Shown: positions 1 to 6,453 of the stretch, piece after piece
Layout: every line of letters begins with the position of its first letter
How positions within the stretch are numbered: the first letter of the stretch is position 1
From: Thermoplasmata archaeon
GTDB taxonomy: Archaea > Thermoplasmatota > Thermoplasmata > UBA10834
DNA: 9,181 nucleotides
NCBI GenBank assembly: GCA_013329135.1
Contig: DUKU01000007.1
Location: forward strand, 1,856 to 11,036
Direction of reading: 5' to 3'
Notes under the pieces: generated by a model
Seen by the model: the letters and a program-made list of their open reading frames with translations, nothing else
Database searches by the model: none
What the model was told of the DNA's origin: nothing
Position numbers and translations under genes: made by a program

Positions 1-3
1 TAC

Positions 4-12
4 GATATAAAG
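4..12 (+). promoter_or_regulatory. TATA box for the CBS-HPF gene, leaderless
   Basis: The sequence GATATAAAG is centred about 26 nt before the ATG at 34, the usual distance from an archaeal TATA box to the transcription start. No Shine-Dalgarno sequence lies between them, so transcription probably starts at or next to the A of the start codon. The box is close to the window edge, so any upstream BRE cannot be fully seen. Seen: the motif and spacing. Inferred: its use as a promoter. Confidence 0.6.
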
Positions 13-33
13 CATTGACGTCGCTATCAATCG

Positions 34-1293
34 ATGGAAAGGGATAGAAAGTATTTAGATGCGGAATTTGCATTGGTAAGGAAAGATGGGCGCACACAGG
101 ATTTTCGACCTTATGCCCAGTCTGCGGATGTGTTTCGTTTGAAGGCGATTGCGATAGATAAGTTGCTCGTGAAAGACATCATGAGCCCCCCAGGTCTGAC
201 GGCCAACAAAGGAGAGACGGTCTCTGAGGTACTCTCCAAGATGAGGAAGGGCAAGGTGCGCGAGATTCCAGTACTCGACGGGGACAAACCCCTCGGACTG
301 GTGAGTCACAAGGTCCTTTTGTCTCGCAGGAATGTCACTTTGAGCGCAAAGGTCGAGCACATAATGATCCCGGCCCCCAAGCTCGAAGAGGACATGACGG
401 TCCTCCACGCCGCGGAGGAGATGCTGTCGTCAGGCGTCAGAGGCGCCCCGGTCGTCAGGAACCACAAAATGATCGGATTCCTTTCCCGGACGGACATCGT
501 CAAGATGCTCCCGAATGTCGACGAGTTGAGGCAGAAGAAGGTTTCGGACATCATGAGCAGGAATCCCCATGCAGTCACCGAGGAGGAGTCCGTCAGAAAG
601 GCCCAGATCGTGATGATGGGCCTGGGCGAGATGACCCTTCCGGTCGTGGACAAGACTGACAGGCTCATCGGCGCAATCGGGATGACCGAGGTGATGGAAG
701 TCATCTGGAACCCGAAGGCATCGAAGCCCCCGGGCGAGATCATGGGCTCCGACAGGGGACCCGTCGATGTCAGGGTCGGCAGTGTGATGAACAGCTCCCC
801 AACGTACGTGGCCCCCACAGACACTCTTGAGAAGGCCGTTGCGGTCATTCTTGCCAAGAAGCTGTCCACCCTGTTCGTCACGGATGGGGGGAAGCTCGTC
901 GGAGTTCTCTCTCAAATCGACCTCATGGAGCAAGTCATAAGCCTGCTCCCAAGAGAGGGAGTCTATGTACAGATCACCGGCCTGGAAGTCGGCGACCCAG
1001 AGGTCTACGACGTCCTGTACGAGATAATCGGCAAGTCGATGAAGAGGATCGACAGGATACTGCCTCCGAGGGTGTTCTCGATGCATGCGAGCGTGTACCA
1101 CCACGAGGGTCTGAAGAGCAAGTACAGTCTCAGCGCGAGGCTGACCACTTCCAAGAGCATGTACTATGTCAAGACCGTCGACTGGGATCTCTACAAGGCG
1201 ACCGACTCGCTCCTTGACATGCTCGAGAACAACGTCAAGAGGGACCACGAGAAGCAACTGGACCTGGTCAAGAAGAGGAAGCCCAATCTATAG
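34..1293 (+). CDS. Four-CBS-domain protein with C-terminal HPF/RaiA-like domain
   Basis: A 419-residue soluble protein. Four CBS repeats are visible at about residues 46-98, 107-159, 170-225 and 248-302. Each opens with a V-x-x-[IV]-M motif (VKDIM, VEHIM, VSDIM, VGSVM) and ends with an [IV]-G-x-[LI]-S-x-x-D-type strand. CBS pairs (Bateman modules) typically bind AMP, ADP, ATP or SAM. Residues 311-412 look like the ribosome hibernation factor fold (HPF/RaiA, Ribosomal_S30AE): an opening YVQITGLEV strand, a central amphipathic segment, then WDLYKATDSLLDMLE followed by a basic tail with HEK. This parallels the DMYAAID...KLxxQLxKHKEK ending of bacterial HPF. I infer a nucleotide-responsive ribosome-binding or hibernation factor; ribosome binding is not proven. 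The ATG at 34 is chosen because a TATA box lies 26 nt upstream. The TAG stop overlaps the convergent deacetylase gene by 6 bp. CBS assignment is very sure, the HPF-like domain fairly sure. Confidence 0.93.
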   Translation: MERDRKYLDAEFALVRKDGRTQDFRPYAQSADVFRLKAIAIDKLLVKDIMSPPGLTANKGETVSEVLSKMRKGKVREIPVLDGDKPLGLVSHKVLLSRRNVTLSAKVEHIMIPAPKLEEDMTVLHAAEEMLSSGVRGAPVVRNHKMIGFLSRTDIVKMLPNVDELRQKKVSDIMSRNPHAVTEEESVRKAQIVMMGLGEMTLPVVDKTDRLIGAIGMTEVMEVIWNPKASKPPGEIMGSDRGPVDVRVGSVMNSSPTYVAPTDTLEKAVAVILAKKLSTLFVTDGGKLVGVLSQIDLMEQVISLLPREGVYVQITGLEVGDPEVYDVLYEIIGKSMKRIDRILPPRVFSMHASVYHHEGLKSKYSLSARLTTSKSMYYVKTVDWDLYKATDSLLDMLENNVKRDHEKQLDLVKKRKPNL

Positions 1294-2298
1294 GTCCCAG
1301 TACTCGGACGCGTTCCTCATACACCTCTCGACAGTGCCTCGTCCGAGGCAGCTGTTGTCGACGATGTCTGTGAATTCCAGAGGGACCTCTACGGATTCCA
1401 TGGCACCGACGACGCCTGCGACGACCTCGGAGAGCGCAGGTATGTCGTATCCGCCCTCGAGCATGAACGTGGTCCTGCCGTCGCATTTCGCGTTCGCGAA
1501 CGCCAGCAACTCCTTCGCCTGCCTCACATGGCCATCCGAGGAGAGGCTCAGGGACGCGAGCGGGTCTCTGTAGTGGTTGTCCACACCGATGCTCACGAGT
1601 AAAGCGTCAGGGTCGAACTGCTCTAGGACTGGCAGAGCCAAGCTACGGTATGCCAGGTCGAACGTGGAGTCGCCGCATCCGGATGCCAGGGGCATGTTCA
1701 GGTTGAACCCTTGGCCATCTCCCTTCCCGATGAAATCGATGGCCCCCGTGCCCGGGAATATGCCTGTCTGGTGGGTCGAGATGTAGAGGACGGTCGGGTC
1801 AGCTGCGAAGATCTGCTCGGTGCCGTTGCCGTGATGAACATCCATGTCCACGATCGCGATCCGTCTGTCGCCATGCCCCTGCAGGTACTTTGCCGCGATA
1901 GCAATGTTGTTGAAGTAGCAGAATCCCATGCCGTAATTCGGCCCTGAATGATGTCCAGGTGGGCGGGTCAGGGCGAACGCCGGTTTTCCGTGTTCCTTCG
2001 AGAACATGACCGCATCGATTGCGCACTCAGCGGAGAGCGCAGCTATCCCATATGTTTCATGATGGACCCTGGTGTCCATTGTGAGGCTGCATTCTCCGCA
2101 GGTCTCGATGAAATTGATGTATTCTTCCTCGTGGACGAGTCTGAGGTGTTCCTTATGTCCGGTCTTCGACGAGTGCACGTCCTTCCAAAGGTCGTGCGCT
2201 TTGAGCTTCTGAACGATGCCCCTCAGTCTCTCGGGGGACTCAGGATGGAACGGGTCCTGAATGTGCCCGTAGAACTCCTCGTTGAAGAATATGGCCAC
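1288..2298 (-). CDS. Histone deacetylase family (HDAC/AcuC/APAH) zinc amidohydrolase
   Basis: A 336-residue full-length member of the arginase/deacetylase superfamily, class II-like. The family removes acetyl groups from lysine side chains or small acetylated amines such as polyamines. Visible motifs: HPESPER near the N-terminus (18-24); RPPGHH with the catalytic His pair H116/H117; DMDVHHGNGT giving zinc ligands D153 and H155; SIGVDNHYRDPLASL giving the third zinc ligand D240; and EGGYD with the transition-state tyrosine Y284. All catalytic residues are present, so it should be active. The substrate is unknown: acetylated chromatin proteins, an acetylated enzyme or acetylpolyamine are all possible. 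The start is a GTG. A GGGAG Shine-Dalgarno-like motif lies 4 nt upstream (2303-2307), and a weak TATA-like box is centred about 29 nt upstream. It is transcribed toward the CBS-HPF gene, and their 3' ends overlap at CTATAG. Confidence 0.95.
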   Translation of the reverse strand: MAIFFNEEFYGHIQDPFHPESPERLRGIVQKLKAHDLWKDVHSSKTGHKEHLRLVHEEEYINFIETCGECSLTMDTRVHHETYGIAALSAECAIDAVMFSKEHGKPAFALTRPPGHHSGPNYGMGFCYFNNIAIAAKYLQGHGDRRIAIVDMDVHHGNGTEQIFAADPTVLYISTHQTGIFPGTGAIDFIGKGDGQGFNLNMPLASGCGDSTFDLAYRSLALPVLEQFDPDALLVSIGVDNHYRDPLASLSLSSDGHVRQAKELLAFANAKCDGRTTFMLEGGYDIPALSEVVAGVVGAMESVEVPLEFTDIVDNSCLGRGTVERCMRNASEYWDL

Positions 2299-2322
2299 GT
2301 TACTCCCTTAACCTGATTTCCG

Positions 2323-2331
2323 TAGATAAGT
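2323..2331 (-). promoter_or_regulatory. Possible TATA box for the deacetylase gene
   Basis: On the minus strand this reads ACTTATCTA, centred about 29 nt before the GTG start at 2298. It is a poorer match to the archaeal TATA consensus than the other boxes in the window. A GGGAG motif just before the start (2303-2307) would be in the mRNA only if transcription starts a few bases further upstream. Inferred from spacing. Confidence 0.35.
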
Positions 2332-2340
2332 GTTGTTGCC

Positions 2341-2375
2341 AGTCCTGCCAGGTCCTGCAGGACTCATATGAGTTC
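2341..2375. repeat. Two overlapping palindromes, candidate operator
   Basis: GTCCTGCAGGAC (2352-2363) is a perfect 12-bp palindrome. It overlaps by two bases a second perfect palindrome, ACTCATATGAGT (2362-2373). In addition, AGTCCTGC at 2341-2348 is repeated inverted as GCAGGACT at 2357-2364 and nearly directly as GGTCCTGC at 2351-2358. The cluster sits 43-77 bp upstream of the deacetylase start, just behind its possible TATA box. That is a plausible place for a dimeric repressor or activator. It could also form RNA hairpins. The palindromes are seen directly; the regulatory role is inferred. Confidence 0.5.
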
Positions 2376-2564
2376 CATGCGAATCGACGGAGTTGCCATG
2401 ACAGACACGCAATCCCCTTCGGTGATTTGGATGTAGATGCGGATGGAGACGCTAGAACGGGTGCAGGCGTCTCCTGTGTTGTCATGCTCACAGATGCGAA
2501 CCGCTTCTTCAACTTCGAGTGAGAGTGATGATGGTGACGCACGGACCGAGGGGGGCAGAGGCCG

Positions 2565-2577
2565 AAAGTAACTTAAC
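2565..2577 (+). promoter_or_regulatory. Possible BRE/TATA element for the small membrane protein
   Basis: AAAGTAACTTAAC, preceded by CCG, resembles a purine-rich BRE (CGAAAG) followed by a weak TATA element (TAACTTAA). The element is centred about 37 nt before the ATG at 2610. It predicts a transcript start near 2599 and a leader of about 11 nt, just long enough to include the AGGTG at 2600-2604. Weak consensus; inferred. Confidence 0.35.
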
Positions 2578-2609
2578 GCTCCAAGGCCAGTCTCGATGCA
2601 GGTGTTCGC

Positions 2610-2993
2610 ATGAGCATCGAACAATTGCTCCTGATCCTCGTCGCTATCGTCCTCGTCGCATTGATATTCTACGTGAGCTCGGCACTGGTGGCCAGCGAGT
2701 GGTCGGCAGATGGGCCTTTCGTGCTGCGGTTGTTGCTGGTCTCTGTAATCGCGGTCCTGGTGATACCTTTTGTGAGGGACATCACGAACGAGGTTGAGAT
2801 CGGAGAGCTCGGACTCCTCTTCGCGTTCGTCATCCTGATATTCGTCATACGCTTCATGCTGGTGGACGAACTCCCAGTCTCCGATGACTGGCTGGCTTCC
2901 ATCGTGATTGCGTTGCTGGGTGTTGTGATGATATTCGCAGTCCAGGAGCTTGCCGACAGGTTCTTCGACACGAGGATGCTCTCGCTCTTCTAG
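2610..2993 (+). CDS. Small four-helix membrane protein, function unknown
   Basis: A 127-residue very hydrophobic protein. Four membrane helices are likely at about residues 5-26, 37-55, 66-84 and 94-113, with short charged loops: SEWSADG between helices 1 and 2, RDITNEVEIGE between 2 and 3, and VDELPVSDD between 3 and 4. The C-terminal tail (ADRFFDTRML) is charged. There are no cysteines, no histidines and no enzyme motif. I do not recognise it with confidence. The RFMLVD segment at the end of helix 3 faintly recalls the PsiE-like small membrane family, but this is from memory and weak. The ATG at 2610 has AGGTG five bases upstream (2600-2604), complementary to the 16S rRNA tail. Its TAG stop interlocks with the stop of the convergent M24 peptidase gene. 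Strand and reading frame are supported by the clean helix pattern. Confidence 0.82.
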   Translation: MSIEQLLLILVAIVLVALIFYVSSALVASEWSADGPFVLRLLLVSVIAVLVIPFVRDITNEVEIGELGLLFAFVILIFVIRFMLVDELPVSDDWLASIVIALLGVVMIFAVQELADRFFDTRMLSLF

Positions 2994-4075
2994 ATCTGTC
3001 GGAACTCCTTCGTGCAGGGGGTCAGGATCTGGCATCCTCTCTTCGTCACGAGGATGTCATCCTCTATCCGGACCCCTCCGAAGCCGTTTATGTATGCCCC
3101 CGGCTCGACGGTGAGAGTCATCCCCTCCTTCAGGGTCATGTCCCTCGCGGGCGAGATGGCTCCGGGGTCGTGTACGGACACGCCAATTCCGTGACCGGTG
3201 CCGTGTATGAAGCATCCTTTGAATCTGCTGCCGTCGATAATCCGTCTGGCTGCCATGTCCACATCCTTCCCTTGGACCCCCGCATGTATGGCCTCGATTG
3301 CCGCAAGTTGCGCCTCCAGCACGACATCGTACATCTCCTTCTGCTTCTTGTCGGCAGGTCCGCATGTGAATGTCCTTGTGATGTCAGAGACATATCGTCT
3401 GTAGTTCGCCCCGAAGTCGAACAATGCGAACTGGCCGCGCTTGAGTTTCCTAGCCCCAGGGTGATAGTGGGGCTCCGCGCTCTTGGACCCGAATGCTACG
3501 CCGGCCACGAAAGCCGGGCCCGTCGCCCCAAGCCTCATCATCTTGTAGTTGAGCTCGGCAGCAGCTTCGGTCTCTGTCATCCCCTCGGCTACAATGTCCG
3601 GTATCATCTCGGCTACCGAGGATCCAATCGTGCAAGCCTTCTTGATGAGCAGTATTTCGTCTGGCTGCTTGATGACACGGGCGCTCTCGAGGTCTGTGGA
3701 CACGTCCACGAGCTTCGCGCTGCCAGCCGCCTTCTTGATTTTCAGATAGTTCGCGTGCGTTATCTCCCGCGAATTGACGCCTATCCTTCTCATGCCCTTC
3801 AGCTTTCGGGTGAGGAGGGTGTGTCTGTGATCCGAGCTTCCGAAGACAGTCGTGCGCACGCCAGCAGATCTCGAGCTGAGCTCCTCCAGTTCCGAGCTGA
3901 GCACCTCAGTCTTTCTTGGCTGGATGATGGCGATTCCGCCCTCGAATAGTCCGTTCGGGATTCCCGTCGCGTAGAAGAAACTGTTGTCGAGGTTCGGATC
4001 GGTACCATTCATGAGCACGATAGCATCCACATCGGCTTTCATGGATGCGAATATCCATCTCTCCTTGGTCGGCAC
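2990..4075 (-). CDS. M24 family metallopeptidase (Xaa-Pro dipeptidase/aminopeptidase P-like)
   Basis: A 361-residue protein with the two-domain layout of prolidase and aminopeptidase P. The N-terminal creatinase-like domain spans about 1-130 (NSFFYATGI near 31-39). The C-terminal pita-bread domain spans about 138-355. All five dinuclear metal ligands are visible: D220 (FDFG), D231 (SDITRTF), H295 (HGTGHGIG), E324 (TVEPG) and E338 (VRIEDD). Supporting histidines are H203 (EPHYHPG) and H302 (VHDPG). The family cleaves the bond before proline in short peptides (X-Pro), a cytoplasmic step of peptide recycling. Dipeptidase and aminopeptidase activities cannot be told apart here. The start is GTG at 4075 with no clear Shine-Dalgarno; an in-frame ATG at 4042 (residue 12) is the alternative. 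A TATA-like GTATAA lies about 33 nt upstream, inside the 48-bp gap to nadX, so it may be transcribed both alone and from nadX. Confidence 0.94.
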   Translation of the reverse strand: MPTKERWIFASMKADVDAIVLMNGTDPNLDNSFFYATGIPNGLFEGGIAIIQPRKTEVLSSELEELSSRSAGVRTTVFGSSDHRHTLLTRKLKGMRRIGVNSREITHANYLKIKKAAGSAKLVDVSTDLESARVIKQPDEILLIKKACTIGSSVAEMIPDIVAEGMTETEAAAELNYKMMRLGATGPAFVAGVAFGSKSAEPHYHPGARKLKRGQFALFDFGANYRRYVSDITRTFTCGPADKKQKEMYDVVLEAQLAAIEAIHAGVQGKDVDMAARRIIDGSRFKGCFIHGTGHGIGVSVHDPGAISPARDMTLKEGMTLTVEPGAYINGFGGVRIEDDILVTKRGCQILTPCTKEFRQI

Positions 4076-4104
4076 AGAATCACTGGCCTCGAATGTGTCT
4101 TGCC

Positions 4105-4111
4105 GTATAAG
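4105..4111 (-). promoter_or_regulatory. Possible TATA box for the M24 peptidase gene
   Basis: The minus strand reads CTTATAC, centred about 33 nt before the GTG start at 4075. It predicts a transcript start near 4081 and a leader of only about six bases. It lies in the short gap downstream of nadX, which would give the peptidase gene a promoter independent of nadX. Inferred from motif and spacing. Confidence 0.45.
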
Positions 4112-4123
4112 AGGTTGACGAGA

Positions 4124-4930
4124 TTAGATGCCGACCCATGTCTGGCCTGCGATCTTCTTGATTGCGGATATGGCGGACAAGGCAGCTAGGTAACTTGTCT
4201 TCGGGTTCCTCGGAGAGGGGACGTTCCGGGTGACGACATCGAGTTCTCCGAACTTCCCCTTCGCTTTGAGGTTGTGCTCGTTTGTCTTGACCTGCGGATC
4301 GCACACAATCCGTATCATGGTCTTCTCGAAACCTATCCCTGCCAAGGATATGGTCGCGGCGACGTTGATGTTCTGCGGGAAGTGCTTGACTGCCTCCCTC
4401 GCGGAGCCATGGAATATCTCGGTTCTGACCCTTATGTCCGCCGGGACGATCCCTTTCGACTCCAGATAGGCGCTCGGTCCGAATGCAGAAGGGGGTTTCG
4501 TTGTTGTCAGCGTGACCTCATCCATGATGTCTAAGCTCGCTGCGGAGAGTGCATCGACGCCGCCGATCGCACCGCTCGGGATGAATATCTTCGCGCTTTT
4601 CCTCTTGGCGAGCCGGAAGGCATCGCTCTGGAACTCCTCGTCCTGGAACACGCCCACGCTCATCAGGAGGATGTCCACACCGGCCGAAAGGGTCAAGGGG
4701 GCATAGTATCGTGCGGCATCCTGGCTTGCGGCCTCCACGACAAGTCGTATCTCAGGCAGGACGGGAATTATGTCAGGTATGTACTTGACCTTCCTGGTCC
4801 GCTCCTGGAGTCTGGTGGCACATTCCTGGGACCTGTCGGTGAGGTATGTTGTATCGATGTCTGGCATCTCATCGACGGCTCTGGCGATCGTGGTCCCTAT
4901 CGCGCCACAGCCAATGACGCAGATCTTCAC
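4124..4930 (-). CDS. nadX: L-aspartate dehydrogenase
   Basis: A 268-residue NAD(P)-dependent enzyme that oxidises L-aspartate to iminoaspartate, the substrate of quinolinate synthase NadA in NAD synthesis. An N-terminal Rossmann fold begins immediately (VIGCGAIG, residues 5-12). Family signatures follow: IPSGAIGGVDAL (117-128), HFPQNINVAATISLAGIG (183-200), the likely catalytic His in NEHN (H219), KGKFGEL (224-230) and the C-terminal NPKTSYLAALSAI (242-254). Length matches the family. The frame is open 28 codons further upstream, but the GTG at 4930 is preferred. It starts the Rossmann strand directly (VKICVIG) and lies 26-27 nt after a strong TATA box, so the mRNA is probably leaderless. nadA and nadC are not in the window. 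The gene is divergent from tldD and upstream of the M24 gene. Identification is confident; cofactor preference is not visible. Confidence 0.95.
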   Translation of the reverse strand: MKICVIGCGAIGTTIARAVDEMPDIDTTYLTDRSQECATRLQERTRKVKYIPDIIPVLPEIRLVVEAASQDAARYYAPLTLSAGVDILLMSVGVFQDEEFQSDAFRLAKRKSAKIFIPSGAIGGVDALSAASLDIMDEVTLTTTKPPSAFGPSAYLESKGIVPADIRVRTEIFHGSAREAVKHFPQNINVAATISLAGIGFEKTMIRIVCDPQVKTNEHNLKAKGKFGELDVVTRNVPSPRNPKTSYLAALSAISAIKKIAGQTWVGI

Positions 4931-4951
4931 GAGGGAACCACAGACACAATC

Positions 4952-4960
4952 GGTATAAAA
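4952..4960 (-). promoter_or_regulatory. TATA box for nadX, leaderless
   Basis: The minus strand reads TTTTATACC, a strong archaeal TATA box. Its centre is 26-27 nt before the GTG at 4930, and no Shine-Dalgarno lies between. Any start further upstream in the open frame would lie at or behind this box, so it decides the start of nadX. An 8-bp palindrome AAAGCTTT (4958-4965) overlaps its upstream edge. Confidence 0.7.
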
Positions 4961-5021
4961 GCTTTGAGCGGCAACGAAATCATTCATGCCAGTGCAATCC
5001 GAGGCTCGTGACACCCTACCC

Positions 5022-5030
5022 CTTTTTAAT
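5022..5030 (+). promoter_or_regulatory. TATA box for the tldD-tldE-nth operon
   Basis: CTTTTTAAT is an A/T-rich box centred about 29 nt before the ATG at 5056. It overlaps the earlier in-frame ATG at 5029, which therefore cannot be the start on this transcript. The predicted leader is zero to four bases. Seen: motif and distance. Inferred: promoter use. Confidence 0.55.
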
Positions 5031-5055
5031 GGAGAAAGATACTCCTATCCGCCAG

Positions 5056-6453
5056 ATGAGCGCGTTGCTGGACCCTCTCGTGAAGGCGGTCCGGTCTCGG
5101 GTGGTTTCGGGGCTGGACTACGTGGAACTCCGCGCCGACGACGTCGTTGAGACCTCCATCGAACTCCGCGAATCGTCGATTGAGAGCGTCACGCGCAAGT
5201 TCGAGTGCGGGCATTCTGCAAGAATCTTGAAATCGGGCAGATGGGGGTTCGCGGTCTCCGACGGGGTGCGTGATGTATCTGAGACAATCACCGAAGCCGT
5301 GAAAGCAGCTAGTGCGCTGTCGCGAACCGCCGTTTCAGATACAAGCCTGCACGGGGTGAAACCAGTCAAGATGGACATCCCCTCGAAGGCGAGGATTCCT
5401 TTGAACGAGGTCGACCTTGCGGAGAAGGTATCGTATTTGACTTCGATTTGCAGGAATGCGACTAAGGCTGACCGTCGCATGACGACCACGAAAGCAAGTT
5501 ACTCGGACATCACCGGAGACAGGGTTCTCGTCACGAGCGAGGGGACCGAGGTCCGACAATCGCTGTCACACGCCTATCTGAAGACCAGCGCCTCCGGGAA
5601 TACTTCCGGCCGATTGGTGTCGGCCAGAGATGAAATCGGCACGGTGACTCGCGGGTGGGAGCGGTTCACTGAGGATGGTTCTGGCGACAAGATCGTCGAA
5701 CGATTGGCCAGGAAGGCGAGACTGCAGATGGATGGTGTTTCGTGTAAGCGTGGTACGCATCCTTGCGTCATCTCTCCTAAGGTGTCGGGGATGCTTGCTC
5801 ATGAAGCCCTTGGACACTTGTCAGAGGCGGACCTCTTCGCTGCGGGCGCATTCAACGGCCTCGAAGGGGCTAGGGTGGCCTCAGAGGCGGTGACGATGGT
5901 CGACTCTCCCTGGATCGAGGATGGGTTCGGGAACATCACGGCCGACGATGAAGGGGTCTTGCCCAAGACGGTCACCCTGATCGACAAGGGTCTGATCGGA
6001 GCACAGATGACCAACAGGGAATGGGCCGCACGTCTCGACATCGAGCCGACTGGGAATGCCAGGGCCGAGAGCTACAGGGTCCCTCCGTTGATTCGTATGA
6101 GGAACACCTACTTCGAACGGGGGGACGTGTCCCTGGATGAAATGCTGGAGGACAAGAAATTCGGATATTACTGTGTGGATGTCAGTGGGGGACAGGCGGA
6201 GTCGAATTCCAGTTTCCAGGTGAGCATTCAAGAATGTTACGAGATTGTCAAGGGGGAGTTGGGCAGACCGGTGAGGAGCTTGGCAATCAGCGGCGTGGCC
6301 ACGAAGTCGCTCGCATTGATCGACGGTGTGGGCAGGGATTTCGATTTCGAATCCAGCTACTGTGGGAAGCTGCTCCAGGCGATGCCGACAAGTGATGGCG
6401 GACCGCATTTGAGCTTCAAGAAGGGCGGAGTAGTGTTCGGGGGGTCTGCCTGA
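5056..6453 (+). CDS. tldD: TldD metalloprotease subunit
   Basis: The zinc-bearing subunit of the TldD/TldE heterodimeric protease, which degrades unfolded or short peptides and in bacteria also processes peptide antibiotics and antitoxins. The zinc motif is HEALGH (H249-E250...H254 counted from the ATG at 5056). A third ligand is the C-terminal Cys in SYCGK (C436), followed by the family ending SDGGPHLSF...FGG. The core EDGFGNITADDEGV and the MTNREWAARL region are also typical. The protein is 465 residues, normal for TldD. The frame is open to 5008, with other possible starts GTG 5008 and ATG 5029. I chose ATG 5056 because a TATA box covers 5022-5030 and because the family N-terminus (SALLDPLVKAVRSR...DYVELR) begins here. 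Its TGA overlaps the tldE ATG as TGATG, which points to translational coupling and balanced production of the two subunits. Confidence 0.95.
   Translation: MSALLDPLVKAVRSRVVSGLDYVELRADDVVETSIELRESSIESVTRKFECGHSARILKSGRWGFAVSDGVRDVSETITEAVKAASALSRTAVSDTSLHGVKPVKMDIPSKARIPLNEVDLAEKVSYLTSICRNATKADRRMTTTKASYSDITGDRVLVTSEGTEVRQSLSHAYLKTSASGNTSGRLVSARDEIGTVTRGWERFTEDGSGDKIVERLARKARLQMDGVSCKRGTHPCVISPKVSGMLAHEALGHLSEADLFAAGAFNGLEGARVASEAVTMVDSPWIEDGFGNITADDEGVLPKTVTLIDKGLIGAQMTNREWAARLDIEPTGNARAESYRVPPLIRMRNTYFERGDVSLDEMLEDKKFGYYCVDVSGGQAESNSSFQVSIQECYEIVKGELGRPVRSLAISGVATKSLALIDGVGRDFDFESSYCGKLLQAMPTSDGGPHLSFKKGGVVFGGSA

Larger units (their letters stand above)
2299..2609. other. Divergent intergenic region, no convincing gene
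   Basis: This 311-bp gap lies between the minus-strand deacetylase and the plus-strand membrane protein. It should hold both promoters. It contains two overlapping palindromes (2352-2373), a nearby direct and inverted copy of the 8-mer AGTCCTGC, and candidate TATA elements near 2323-2331 (-) and 2565-2577 (+). Open frames here are short. The best is an 80-codon GTG-started minus-strand frame at 2542-2300, whose composition does not look like its neighbours. I find no tRNA-like T-loop (GGTTCRANNCC) and no T-rich terminator. Confidence 0.6.

Noticed and set aside
430..1257. 275-codon minus-strand frame inside the CBS-HPF gene
   Set aside because: Antisense shadow of a gene with four recognisable CBS domains; product is His/Asp/Val-rich without motifs.
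2300..2542. 80-codon minus-strand open frame with a His-rich start (RHHHHSHS), ending one base before the deacetylase GTG
   Set aside because: GTG start without a clear ribosome-binding site, low-complexity Ser/Pro/Thr/Trp-rich product, weak GC preference at third positions compared with neighbours, and it runs through the palindromes and the probable promoter.
2364..3035. 223-codon minus-strand open frame
   Set aside because: It covers the membrane-protein gene in antisense; its Asp/Glu/His/Gln-rich product is the typical complement of a hydrophobic coding region.
3170..3949. 259-codon plus-strand frame inside the M24 peptidase gene
   Set aside because: Antisense shadow; the minus strand encodes all M24 metal ligands in order.
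5821..5890. TCAGAGGCGG repeated exactly 60 bases apart (5821 and 5881) in tldD
   Set aside because: Both copies encode Ser-Glu-Ala in the same frame within conserved protein; chance codon reuse is enough.
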